Origin: Urophycis tenuis
Lineage: Eukaryota > Chordata > Actinopteri > Gadiformes > Phycidae
Direction of reading: 5' to 3'
NCBI GenBank assembly: GCA_036785325.1
Contig: JAXIVH010000105.1
Coordinates: forward strand, 343,501 to 407,500
DNA: 64,000 nt
Of this stretch, positions 10,187 to 19,951 are shown one piece after another. How positions within the stretch are numbered: position 1 is the stretch's first letter; each line of letters starts with the position of its first letter. A program made the position numbers and the translations under genes. The notes under the pieces are model-generated. The model was not told the DNA's origin. It ran no database searches and saw nothing but the letters and a program-made list of their open reading frames with translations.

Positions 10187-12350
10187 AACTTTGAGGTTGA
10201 TTTGCGCTATCTGACCCTATATGAAAACTCAATTTTTTTTGGCAAAGGTGTCAGGCCTGGTGAAAATAGATGTATGATATGTGTCATGTTCATGTCGCAC
10301 CCTAGGAAAGCCTCTTGGTGGCGCTGTTTATGAGCAACCTCTGTAACGCCTATAACTTCCGCAAAAGTTGGCGCACATTCAAAAACGTTATATCTACGGA
10401 TTCGGGCAATTGTGCTGCACCTCGCTGTGTCATCGTGTTGTATTTCCGCCTGCCTTCGTTTTCGCGCAAAATCGCAAAAACTGAAAAACAGCTTTTACAG
10501 CCTCAATCCATCAGGCTTTCTCCGATATGCACGAAACTCGACATGTAGCATGTCCCGACTGAAATATAGAAAAACTCCATATAAAGTATGTTGAAATTGT
10601 CTATAGTCAGCGCGTTATAAAAATGTTAAGATTTGTCAATTTTCTGTAAAAACAGGAAGTGGACCATATCTCCACAATGCTATATTCTTTCGACACCAAA
10701 TTTTTGTCCCTACCTCGGAATATGTCCCTCATGCTAGCTACCAAATTTCTGGTCATTGCCACTAGAGGGCGCTCTTTAAAATCAAGAAGTTTATTCCTCC
10801 ATATTGGCAAGGGCTATTAACACAAAACTTGGTAGGCACATACCTCAGGGCTCCCTGAGGCAGGGGTTAAAAGGACACAAAAATTCTGCACGGGATGGCG
10901 CTCTAAAAGCAGCATAAATCACTGTGCAAACACCGTAACAGCTATGAATATGAAATTCACTGGACACGTGTATACCTCTGCCAAAAGCTCACAAACCAAA
11001 AATTGCGACTGTCGTGGTAAAAGCGCCCCCTACAGGCTTTAAAAACGACAGCCCCGACACCACGTTTCACTTACATGTATGAAACTCGGTGTGCCCATTA
11101 AGCAGGCCCAGACCTACAAAAAAGCCTCTTGGACCCATACCCGTTAACCCACCGGAAGTCAGATATTTGCCTTCAAAGTTGCGAATTTTTGCGATTTTCG
11201 CATCCTATTTGAACGAACTCCTCCCAGGGGATTGGCCCGTTGGGCTCCAAATTTTTTGTTTCTTCTTCTTATTATTTCAGGGATCTTTGACGTTGATTTG
11301 CACTATCTGAACATATACGAAAACTCAATTTTTTTTGGCAAACTTGTCAGGCCTGGTGAAAAATTATATATTCTAGGCGTCACGTTCACGTCGCACACTA
11401 GGAAACCCTCTAGGTGGCGCTGTTTATGAGCAATCTTTGCAACGCCTATAACTTCCGCATATTATGTCGCACATTCAAAATCTTTACATCTACGCATGCG
11501 GGCAATCATGCTGCACCTCCTGATGTCGGCCACGCCCACTTCCGCCATCCTTTTTTTTTTGCTACAACACAAAAATGCTAACAAAGTGCTGCAACGGGCT
11601 CAAAACATAGGGCTTTCCCCGATTCGCATGAAACTCGACATGTAGCATCAACAGACTGAACGAAGACAATTTGTCATGTGAAGTATGTTGAAATTCTTTA
11701 TACGAAGCGCGTCATAGCAATTTTTAGATGTATCAATTTTACGTCAAAAAAGGAAGTGGACCAGATCTCCACAATGCTATGTCCGTTAAACACCAATCTT
11801 TAGGCCCTACTTCGGTATATGTCTCTCATGCATCCTACAAAATTTCTGCTCATTGCCACTATGTGGCGCTCTTTAAAATCAAGAAGTTTATAACTCAATA
11901 TTGGCAAGTGAGATTAACACAAAACTTGGTAGGCACATACCTCAGGGGTCCCTGAGGCAGGGCTTAAAAGGACAAAAAAAAATTGCCACGGGAAGGCGCT
12001 CTAAAAGCAGCGTAAATCACTGTGCAAACACCATAATAGTTATGAATATGAAATTCACAGGACACGTGTAAACCTCTGCCAAAACCTCACATACCAAAAA
12101 TGGTGATTGTCGTCGTAGTAGCGCCCCCTACAGGCATTAAAAACTACAGCCCCAACACCACGTGTCACTTACATGTATGAAACTCGGTATGCACGTTGAA
12201 CAGCACCAGACCTACAAAAAAGCCTCTTGGACCCATACCCCTTACCCCACCGGAAGTCAGATATTTGCCTTCAAAGTTGCGAAATTTTGCGATTTTCGCA
12301 TCCTATTTGAACGAACTCCTCCCAGGGGATTTGTCGCATGGGCTCCAAAT
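10187..12350 (+). repeat. two diverged direct repeats of about 1.09 kb
   Basis: The second copy starts near 11281. Matching landmarks are about 1095 bp apart: gttgatttg near 10195/11289, ttttttttggcaaa, ggtggcgctgtttatgagca, tataacttccgca, aaatcaagaagtttat, acaaaacttggtaggcacat and aaaaagcctcttggaccca. Both copies carry stops and indels in all frames. Confidence 0.8.
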
Positions 12351-12689
12351 TTTTTGAGTAGATTCAGAAGATGGTTCTTACCAAAAGTTGTGCTATTTGG
12401 GACTCTACGTCAAAGGGCGTGGCCACGGCGTTCAGTCAAAATCGGCCATAATCAATTTTTTGGCTTTTTCCACGACACCGACTTTAACCGATATGTTTGA
12501 AACTCGGTATGGATGTTACCCTGGCCTAGCCCTACAAAAAAGCCTCTTGGACCCATGCCAAAAAACCCACCGGAAGTTAGATATTTTCATTTTAATTTTT
12601 GCGATTTTCGCGTCCTATTTGAACGAACTCCTCCCATAGGATTTGTCGCTTGGGCTCCAAATTTTTTGGGTGGATTCAGAACATGATTC

Positions 12690-13260
12690 ATACCAAAAGT
12701 TGTGCTATTTGCGACCCTACCTCAAAGGGCGTGGTCATGGCTTTCCTTCAAAGTCGGCCATATTCAATTATGTCGTTTTTATACCCATGTTTGTGAACGA
12801 ATTCCTCCCATGGGATTTTTCCGTTCTGCTTCAAAATTGGTCAGTGCATTTGAAACGTGGGTCTTAACTAAAATTGTGCTTTTTGCGACCCTACCTCAAA
12901 GGGCGTGGTCATTGGTTTCCTTCAAAGTCGGCCATATTCAATTATGTCGTTTTTATACCCATGTTTGTGAACGAATTCCTCCCATGGGATTTTTCCGTTC
13001 TGCTTCAAAATTGGTCAGTGCATTTGAAACGTGGGTCTTAACTAAAATTGTGCTTTTTGCGACCCTACCTCAAAGGGCGTGGTCATTGGTTTCCTTCAAA
13101 GTCGGCCATATTCAATTATATCGTCTTTTATACCCATGTTTGTGAACAAATTCCTCCCAAGGGATTTATCCGTTCTGCTTCCAAATTGGTCAGTACAACT
13201 GAAACGTGATTCTTAACTAAATTTGTGCTATGTACGGCTCTACCTCGAAGGGCGTGGCCA
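12690..13260 (+). repeat. 174-bp tandem array, about 3 copies
   Basis: The landmark gcgaccctacctcaaagggc begins at 12711, 12885 and 13059, exactly 174 bp apart. A diverged fourth match lies near 13232. Each unit includes ttccttcaaagtcggccata and cccatgggatttttccgttc. Confidence 0.9.
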
Positions 13261-13319
13261 GGGTGTGCCGTCAAAGTCGGCCATACCGCACAGTGCGTGG
13301 ACAGCCACAAACGAGAACC

Positions 13320-13465
13320 AGTCACGCCATCCTTGTGCAAACGACAACCTATCACCACACCATCCACGTGAACGATGACCTGTCACGACACCATCAACGT
13401 GAACGACGACCTGTCACGACTTCATCCACGTGAACGACGAACTGTCACGACGCCATCCATGTGCC
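13320..13465 (+). repeat. 30-bp tandem repeat
   Basis: Four to five copies of a unit like catccacgtgaacgacgacc, with tgtcacgac landmarks near 13321, 13382, 13412 and 13444. Confidence 0.8.
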
Positions 13466-13548
13466 GACGAGTCAATTTTTACGGCGAGGTCCCCCCAAAT
13501 GTCCCGCGGGACATTAACCCAATTTAGATCTATCTATTATTATTATTA

Positions 13549-13690
13549 GTGTTGTTGTTGCTGTTGTTGTTAGTACTGTAATTGATCAAATTTGTGGAAC
13601 AAAAGACTCTTCCACCTGCACTGTCTCTTCCTCTTTTTGCCACATCTTGTTCCACATCCTCTAACCTGGGCTTTGTAGGGGGATGTCCAG
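13549..13690 (+). repeat. copy of sequence at 16320-16460
   Basis: Starts with a (gtt)n run, then wording shared with 16340-16460: gtggaacaaaagactcttcc, cacctgcactgtctcttcct and catcctctaacctgggcttt. At 16460 this is contiguous with the 9776-9877 sequence. Confidence 0.8.
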
Positions 13691-13815
13691 GGGGGTGAGG
13701 GGTCCAGGTATTGGGTGGGCAGGGGTGTATGTCCTTGGGGGGGGGGGGGGTCAATGTTGAAATGGGTGTGGAGTTCAGAAGGCTGACAGCCAAAAGAATG
13801 AAAATATCTTCCGAA
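13683..13815 (-). repeat. LINE 3'-end block A, second copy
   Basis: Near-identical to 9645-9774 apart from a longer G run. The join to the preceding block falls in the shared string atgtcca. Confidence 0.8.
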
Positions 13816-14407
13816 TAGGAGGTACACTACTGCTAGGGCTCCAGTGCCACCACTCACAAGTCAAATAATGTTAACTGAGCAAAAGTTAGTCCTACTTTCT
13901 GCTGTGCTGTGTCTTTGCTAGTTTGCCAGATTCGCTATTCAGTTAACAGGCGACTTTGTTATCAGGCAAAATGTGTTTTGCGACTTTGGGTTATACAAAT
14001 AAAATTGATTTGATTTGATATTAACCATTTAATTAAGAAGTCACCGGCATCTAGCAACGTAATTCTTTTTTTTTTAATGAAACTGGGACACTTAAAGTTT
14101 GAACCATTGGTGTGTCCAATAGGAGACCCGTGCTCCGTTACATGATGGGCTAAAAGCCAATAGGAGAGCTTTGTGTGGTCACTTTATCAGCCAAAGATCG
14201 CCTATATACATGACGATTGTTCCGTGACCGTGTATGATCACTACTATCGGCGGTATCAGCTGTAAATCCTAATAAATAATGTAAACAGCCATTTATGCAT
14301 TTAACACAAGCTGAGAGCAGTAAATGTGCTTGAGATGAAGGAGAACCCGTGTTTAGGGCAGGAAACATGTAAATGTCTGGGCTGTGCAGTGCCTCTCTGC
14401 CTTACTT

Positions 14408-14438
<31 letters not shown>

Positions 14439-15187
14439 ACACACACACACACACACACACACTGTTTTCATGACACACATACCAGGCGAGTGCATTTCTG
14501 CAAATAATGTAAATAATATATTATATATCATAGTTATAGTCTAACATTTAGAAAGAAATTCATAATAATCTTCTGTGTGTTTACATAAATGTGTGAAATA
14601 AATTTTCTGTTTTTTATTTTCCTTTCTATATCTGGTCATATGACTTTTTTATATATTGCACCACCACAGCATGAATATTCTGAAAGCCCAGGGTGTTCTG
14701 AAAAAAGGATGTAAAATACTTGATTGTACCTCACAGCACTGAGGTTTAACAAGCATTCTTACACAAGAAGACGAGAGGAAGGCGAGAGGAAAATAGAAGA
14801 ATATGCCATGGGTTGGTGCTAATCCGCAGCTGTACCCTCCCACAAAGGTTTATGTTTTGTTTTATACAAGATCAGCCAAGGTGAAAAAAAGTTCCCACTT
14901 TCATGATGATTTGAAATTATACTGAGTAATTTTTTGGTGTATTGTTTTAATGTGTATCAGAACAAAGAAGGTGAACAGAGACAGGCTGAGTGCAGTGAGA
15001 GAGAGGTTTCAGATGAGCAGGTAGGAATGATCTGACAAGGCACAATTTAAACACAAAAAGTCAAAAAAGCAATATCAACATGATATCCTTATCATTATTT
15101 CCTGTCATGTTCACAGAACACTCCCCTGTGGTTTCTGACAATAAATAGAATCCAATGAATATCTCAACCCCCCCAATGTTCAACTCA
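13816..15187. other. no gene seen; simple repeats and fragments
   Basis: Contains a short retroposon tail (gggttatacaaataaaattgatt near 13990) and a (CA)n microsatellite at 14409-14461. No supported coding sequence; the open frames over the microsatellite are artefacts. Confidence 0.5.
14409..14461. repeat. (CA)n microsatellite
   Basis: Nearly uninterrupted CA dinucleotide run broken once by cagaca. Confidence 0.95.
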
Positions 15188-15795
15188 AAGTTACACCCTT
15201 GGTGTGCATATGTGTGCGTATGTGTCTGGGTGTGTGCATAATGTGTGAGTATGTCTGGGTGTGTGCATAATGTGTGAGTATGTCTGGGTGTGTGCATAAT
15301 GTGTGAGTATGTCTGGGTGTGTGCATATGTGTGCGTATATGTCTGGGTGTGTGCATATTGTCACGCCAATGCCTCCCCCTCTACCTCGATCGGCGTCGCC
15401 TGGCTGTTGATCACCGGTCCTGGCACTACAACCCCCAGAATCCCCGGTGATCATTAGCAGCCACCTGTGTCTGATTCCCAATGTGTCTCACCTGTGTCTT
15501 GTTTGTTTCCCTACTTAACCTTGTGTCTCCTGTCTCCCCTTTGTGAGTTGTACGTGTAATGTCAGGTCTTGAATGTAGTGCACCTTGTTCATGGACTTAG
15601 CCTTTGTTACTATTGACGCACACATCTCACTGTGTGCGCCCGTGCCGGTCTCGTCCGACACTCAATAAACTCTGTTCCTTTTACGTTGCCTGGTCTCGTG
15701 CTTGTCTCCGCACAACCCCGAACTGTCACACATATGTGTGCGTATGTGTCTGGGTGTGTGCATAATGTGTGAGTATGTGTCTGGGTGTGTGCATG
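15188..15795. repeat. 27-28-bp minisatellite, split by a solo LTR
   Basis: Repeats of a unit like tgtctgggtgtgtgcataat before and after 15359-15735. Open frames over it (His/Thr-rich) are not genes. Confidence 0.85.
15359..15730 (+). mobile_element. solo LTR, 372 bp
   Basis: Begins tgtcacgcc and ends gaactgtcaca, flanked by the 5-bp target duplication catat at 15354-15358 and 15731-15735. It contains a cacttaaccttgtg-like promoter area and an aataaa signal near 15664. No internal region remains, as expected after recombination between two LTRs. Confidence 0.9.
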
Positions 15796-16215
15796 GCGCA
15801 TTAAAAAAAACAATGAGACTAACGCAATAACATAATTAAATCTCTGAATAAAAACAAATGTGATTTTGGCAAACTTAAAAACATAGCGGAAAAAGTCAGA
15901 TCACTGGTCAGTGCTGCTCCGCTGAAGAACGGCCAGTGGAGCCGGGGCTAATAACAGGGCATTATGCACCCGCCTGCTCCAGGGACAGTAATAAATAATA
16001 TTCTCCTGTCATGTTGCACAATGCTGCAGCAAGGGGAGCCTTTACGTCCAAAAGACATATGATTTTTAAAACTGGATCGAGCGCGGATCATTTTCACATG
16101 TCAAGCGATCCGCACCAGGGTTCGTTTGGAAGCGATCCGAGACCACTTCGCAGCATTTTTTTTCGGTTGGTGTGAATCAAACCCGACTGGGGTGAATACA
16201 TCCTAAAATAAACAC
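15796..16215. other. no gene seen
   Basis: Unique-looking sequence between the minisatellite and the gypsy target site. It ends with the 5-bp target copy atgac at 16216-16220. Confidence 0.5.
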
Positions 16216-16220
16216 ATGAC

Positions 16221-16254
16221 TGTCATATACTGGTTTGGCATGTTTAGGCATTCA
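16221..16254 (+). repeat. gypsy 5' LTR, first 34 bp
   Basis: tgtcatatactggtttggca and 14 further bases match the first 34 bp of the 3' LTR at 50455. The LTR resumes at 36248 after a 20-kb insertion. Confidence 0.9.
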
Positions 16255-16535
16255 CAGGGCTCTCAAGTTTTGAAGACAGGCAAGAGTGACATTCCCCCCT
16301 GCCCCCCGGGTCCCGTTCCGTCGGCTGTTGTTGTTGTTGCTGTTGTTGTTAGTACTTTAATTGATTTGTGGAACAAAAGACTCTTCCACCTGCACTGTCT
16401 CTTCCTCTTTTTGCCACATCTTGTTCCGCATCCTCTAACCTGGGCTTTTTAGGGGGATGTCCAATCACGGCAAATGAAAGGATGCTGAATTGTTTTTTTC
16501 CTGACATCTTAGAAAGACAGCAACAATAAATATTT

Positions 16536-16633
16536 GTAATAGGTCACTTTTAAAATCATGGCATATTTTGTATATCCTACTCATAGATGCAGGATATACA
16601 AAATATGACATGATTTTAAAAGTGACCTATTAC
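16536..16633. repeat. 43-bp inverted repeat, 42/43 matched
   Basis: Arms 16536-16578 and 16591-16633 with a 12-nt loop and one mismatch. Core of the arm: aataggtcacttttaaaatc. It lies inside the cagggctctcaagt element. Confidence 0.9.
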
Positions 16634-17251
16634 ATTGACTATGCAATACAATTTATTTTATTTAATGCCAATAAAATTAGACAGACAGACATACTTTAAT
16701 GATCCCTGAGGGAAATTATTTCCCCTATTTGGAGAGAAAGATGATTATAATGTGAGAATATGTCATCCTGTGATAACGAATCCCTAGACTACTTGTTTTG
16801 AACAGGTCTTGCCATTGAACAGGCTGTAAAATTGTTGGCTTTAAGGCTACAGACACTCAGCATTGGAAAAAATGTTTCTAATTATCTGGGAAACATTCCT
16901 AAACAGCAGTCAAGTTGTCGCTGTTTGTGTCAAACAAGTTGTGAATTTGTTGGAACATTAACACAGGAGATCCTTACTCTGTGCTTGAAGTGATGCTCAG
17001 AGCTCCTGGTTTCCTCTCTGGGTGCTTTGAAGCTTGGGTAAGCTGTTTTTTTCAGAATCACGTGAACAAGCTTTTTTCATTGGTTGTTGCGTTACATCTT
17101 ACCCAGATACTACAATGCTATTTTCTGATTGGCTAATGTGTAGCCCCTTCTCTTTTTTGATCGGCTGGTAAGGGACGGGCTGCGATTTAGAACGCCAGGG
17201 GAGACGCGCCTGTTCCATGGTGAGAGCTAGAGAAATGTGGGGTGCTGTGGC
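16634..17251. other. interior of the cagggctctcaagt element, no gene
   Basis: Contains a retroposon-like tail near 16680 (actttaatgatccctgaggg). No credible reading frame; ends with the target copy gctgtggc (17244-17251). Confidence 0.5.
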
Positions 17252-18119
17252 CAGTGTTGTGCTAGTTACTGAAAAATAGTAACTAGTTACAGTTACTAGT
17301 TACTTTGTAAAAAAAAGTAACTCAGTTAGTAACTCAGTTACTTAAACCAAAAAGTAATGCGTTACTGAGAAAGTAACTTTTTAGTTACTGTAAAACGTTC
17401 TTCCAGCGCTCCAAAGGTTGATTGATTGAGTTCCCCCTATACACTCAGAAAAGTTCACTGAAAAAAAGTCTTTTGGATTTACATAAAAAAATCATGTACA
17501 TCGGTTGCACATATTAAAGTTATGTTTACTCAAATTGATCTATTCATGTCATGTATGTTAAACTATTATTTGTTAAACCAACATGAATTTCTTAAATACA
17601 TTTCAAATACTTCTTTCATGTTAAGTATATAAGATTATCTTCTGTTAAACTGACATATTTATTTTATATTAGATGAACACTATTCTTTAATGTGTATGAT
17701 ATATAATTATCATCAGTTGGACCAACATAATTTTTTTGTGTGAAGCTAACCTAACTTCCACAGGTTAATTGGACACTATTAAGTTTGGTATAATTTAAAT
17801 ATTTAAATTTAAATTCATTTCTACACCCCTAGCCCCACTTAATCAAGACTAAATAAAAATGTGGCAATAGACCCACTTATCTTCAAACATTAATGCTAGA
17901 CAGTGCATAGAAAACATCTGTAATGACTAAAAATACAACTTGCTGTGTACTAGTAAATCACATTAAACTGACAATTCAGTGGAAAAACAAAGTAAATGCT
18001 ATTTATTTGAACATTTCAATTTCAATTTATAAGAACTTTTTTGTCAAGCTTCAAGGAGGTACGGCAGTTAAAAAAAATGGCAGTGTAGAAAATATTCTGT
18101 GTGGGTGTGAGTGTGCCAA
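17252..18119. other. hAT left end and AT-rich subterminal region
   Basis: 17252-17410 is the motif-dense hAT end. From 17442 (cactcagaaaagttcactg) onward the sequence is AT-rich with loose repeats of gttaaac/ccaacatga, possibly the subterminal end of a different element such as a CACTA type. No gene. Confidence 0.45.
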
Positions 18120-18127
18120 CATGCATC

Positions 18128-18219
18128 TAGAGCTGCAACAATTAATCGAACAATAATCGATTATTAAAATAATCAACTATTTTGATAACCATAACAAATA
18201 ATCATTAGTTGCAGCCCTA
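18128..18219. mobile_element. 92-bp hAT-type MITE
   Basis: The ends tagagctgcaac and gttgcagcccta are near-perfect inverted repeats. The 8-bp target duplication catgcatc is exact (18120-18127 and 18220-18227). Confidence 0.9.
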
Positions 18220-18228
18220 CATGCATCA

Positions 18229-19930
18229 GTGTTTACAGTAAAGAAAAATCACCCCAAAGTCTAAAAAAGGGGGGGGGGGGGGGGGGGGGAATCCAGTTAT
18301 ACTTCCATTAAAAATAAAAAAAAGCCTCCTTCCTGCCCAAAATAAAAGTCCTACAACTTGAAGAGGTAGGTGACACAATACATGTCCCTGGAGTTAGAAA
18401 TGTGTTTAGGTGTGTGTGGAAAACAGACAGAGATTTGTGCACACCATTTAGCAGAACCTGAAGTCAAAGCTACAGTCACCGCACACATTGAAACTTATCG
18501 ACAGGTGCATCTCAAGAAATTAGAATATGATGGAAATGTCCATTTCCAGTAGTTCAAGTCAAATAGCCCCAACCAAGTATTGAGTATATAAATGGACATA
18601 CTTTTCAGAGGCCAACATTTCCATATTAAACATACTTTTTGAAATTGGTCTTTTGTAATCTTAATTTTTTTGAGACACTGAATTTTAGGTCTTCATTAAA
18701 TGTAAGCCACAATCATAATTAGAAAAATTTAAATAAATGGTTCATTCTGTGTGATGGATCTATATGATGTGTAATTTCCACTTTTTGAATTAAATTACTG
18801 ACATAAAAAAACTTTTCTATTAAATTCTAAGTTATTGAGATACACCTGTATGTTTATACAACACATAGAATTTTCAGTTGAAAACACACCTGTCCTTTGC
18901 TCTATTTTACATAGCATACAGCCTGACAATGACAATGAGGACGGATTGAAATAATTATTGGCTTTTTTCCAATTACCAGTGTACATAGTAAACAAAAATC
19001 ACCCCAAACTCCAAAGGGGGGTTCAATTCAGTTATAGTTCCATCCAAAAAATAAATTCAATTACATAATAAAAAAACACCCTCCAACCTGCCCAAAATAA
19101 AAGTCCAACATCTGGAAGAGGTAAGTAACACAATGCATGTCTTAAGAAATAACCCTAGCATACAACCTGACAATGACCACAGGATGGATAGAAACAATTT
19201 GGCCTTTTTTCCAATAACCAGTGTTAACAGTAAACAAAAGTCACCCCAAATTTTAAATATTTGGGGGAGGGAATTAGGTTCTAATTCCATTTCAAACAAC
19301 AAAAAAAGGGCTCCAACCTGCCCAAAATAAAAGTCCCAACATCTGGAAGAGGTAGGTAACACAGTGCATGTCTTAAGAAATCAAGCTAACAAGTTGGACA
19401 CACACCTGTGCTTTGGCTCTATTTTACATAGCATACAACCTGACAATGACCACAGGATGGATAGAAACAATTTGGCCTTTTTTCCAATAACCAGTGTTAA
19501 CAGTAAACAAAAATCACCCCAAATTTTAAATATTTGGGGGAGGGAATTAGGTTCTAATTCCATTTCAAACAACAAAAAAAGGGCTCCAACCTGCCCAAAA
19601 TAAAAGTCCCAACATCTGGAAGAGGTAAGTAACACAGTGCATGTCTTAAGAAATCAAGCTAACAAGTTGGACACACACCTGTGCTTTTGCTCTATTTTAC
19701 ATAGCATACAACCTGACAATGACCACAGGATTGATAGAAACAATTTGGCCTTTTTTCCAATAACCAGTGTTCACAGTAAACAAAAGTCACCCCAAATTTT
19801 AAATATTTGGGTGAGGGAATTTGGTTCTAATTCCATTTCAAACAACAAAAAAAGGGCTCCAACCTGCTCAAAATAAAAGTCCAACATCTTGAAGAGCTGG
19901 GTGACACAATGCATGTCTTAGAAATCAAGC
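18229..19930. repeat. tandem array of a unit of about 270 bp
   Basis: The landmark cagtgtt/ac-a-agtaaacaaaa-tcacccc recurs near 18229, 18977, 19219, 19490 and 19763; the last copies are 271-273 bp apart and almost identical. Each unit carries gcatacaacctgacaatgac and cccaaaataaaagtcc. It abuts the 3' end of the SAMD3-like gene. Confidence 0.88.
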
Positions 19931-19951
19931 TGTAGAGCCTGGATAGCCGCT

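Larger units (their letters stand above)
9878..13548 (+). mobile_element. noncoding modular repeat element (gggaccgag family)
   Basis: A 3.7-kb block without convincing coding capacity, made of a 5' array of hairpin units, two long direct repeats of about 1.09 kb, a 174-bp tandem array and a 30-bp tandem array. It separates two sequences that are contiguous at 16217-16460, so relative to that copy it behaves as an insertion. A lone hairpin unit recurs at 50816. I do not recognise the family. Confidence 0.65.

Noticed and set aside
10118..13145. Several short frames inside the gggaccgag element, including a 147-codon one over the 174-bp array
   Set aside because: The frame simply repeats the tandem unit and the other repeat copies are full of stops.
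14301..14544. Open frames over the (CA)n and (GT)n tracts, also at 35388-35786
   Set aside because: Cys/Val or His/Thr repeats from dinucleotide runs; only the BED exon beyond 35665 has family character.
15061..15813. His/Thr/Pro-rich reverse frames
   Set aside because: Translation of the 27-28-bp minisatellite.
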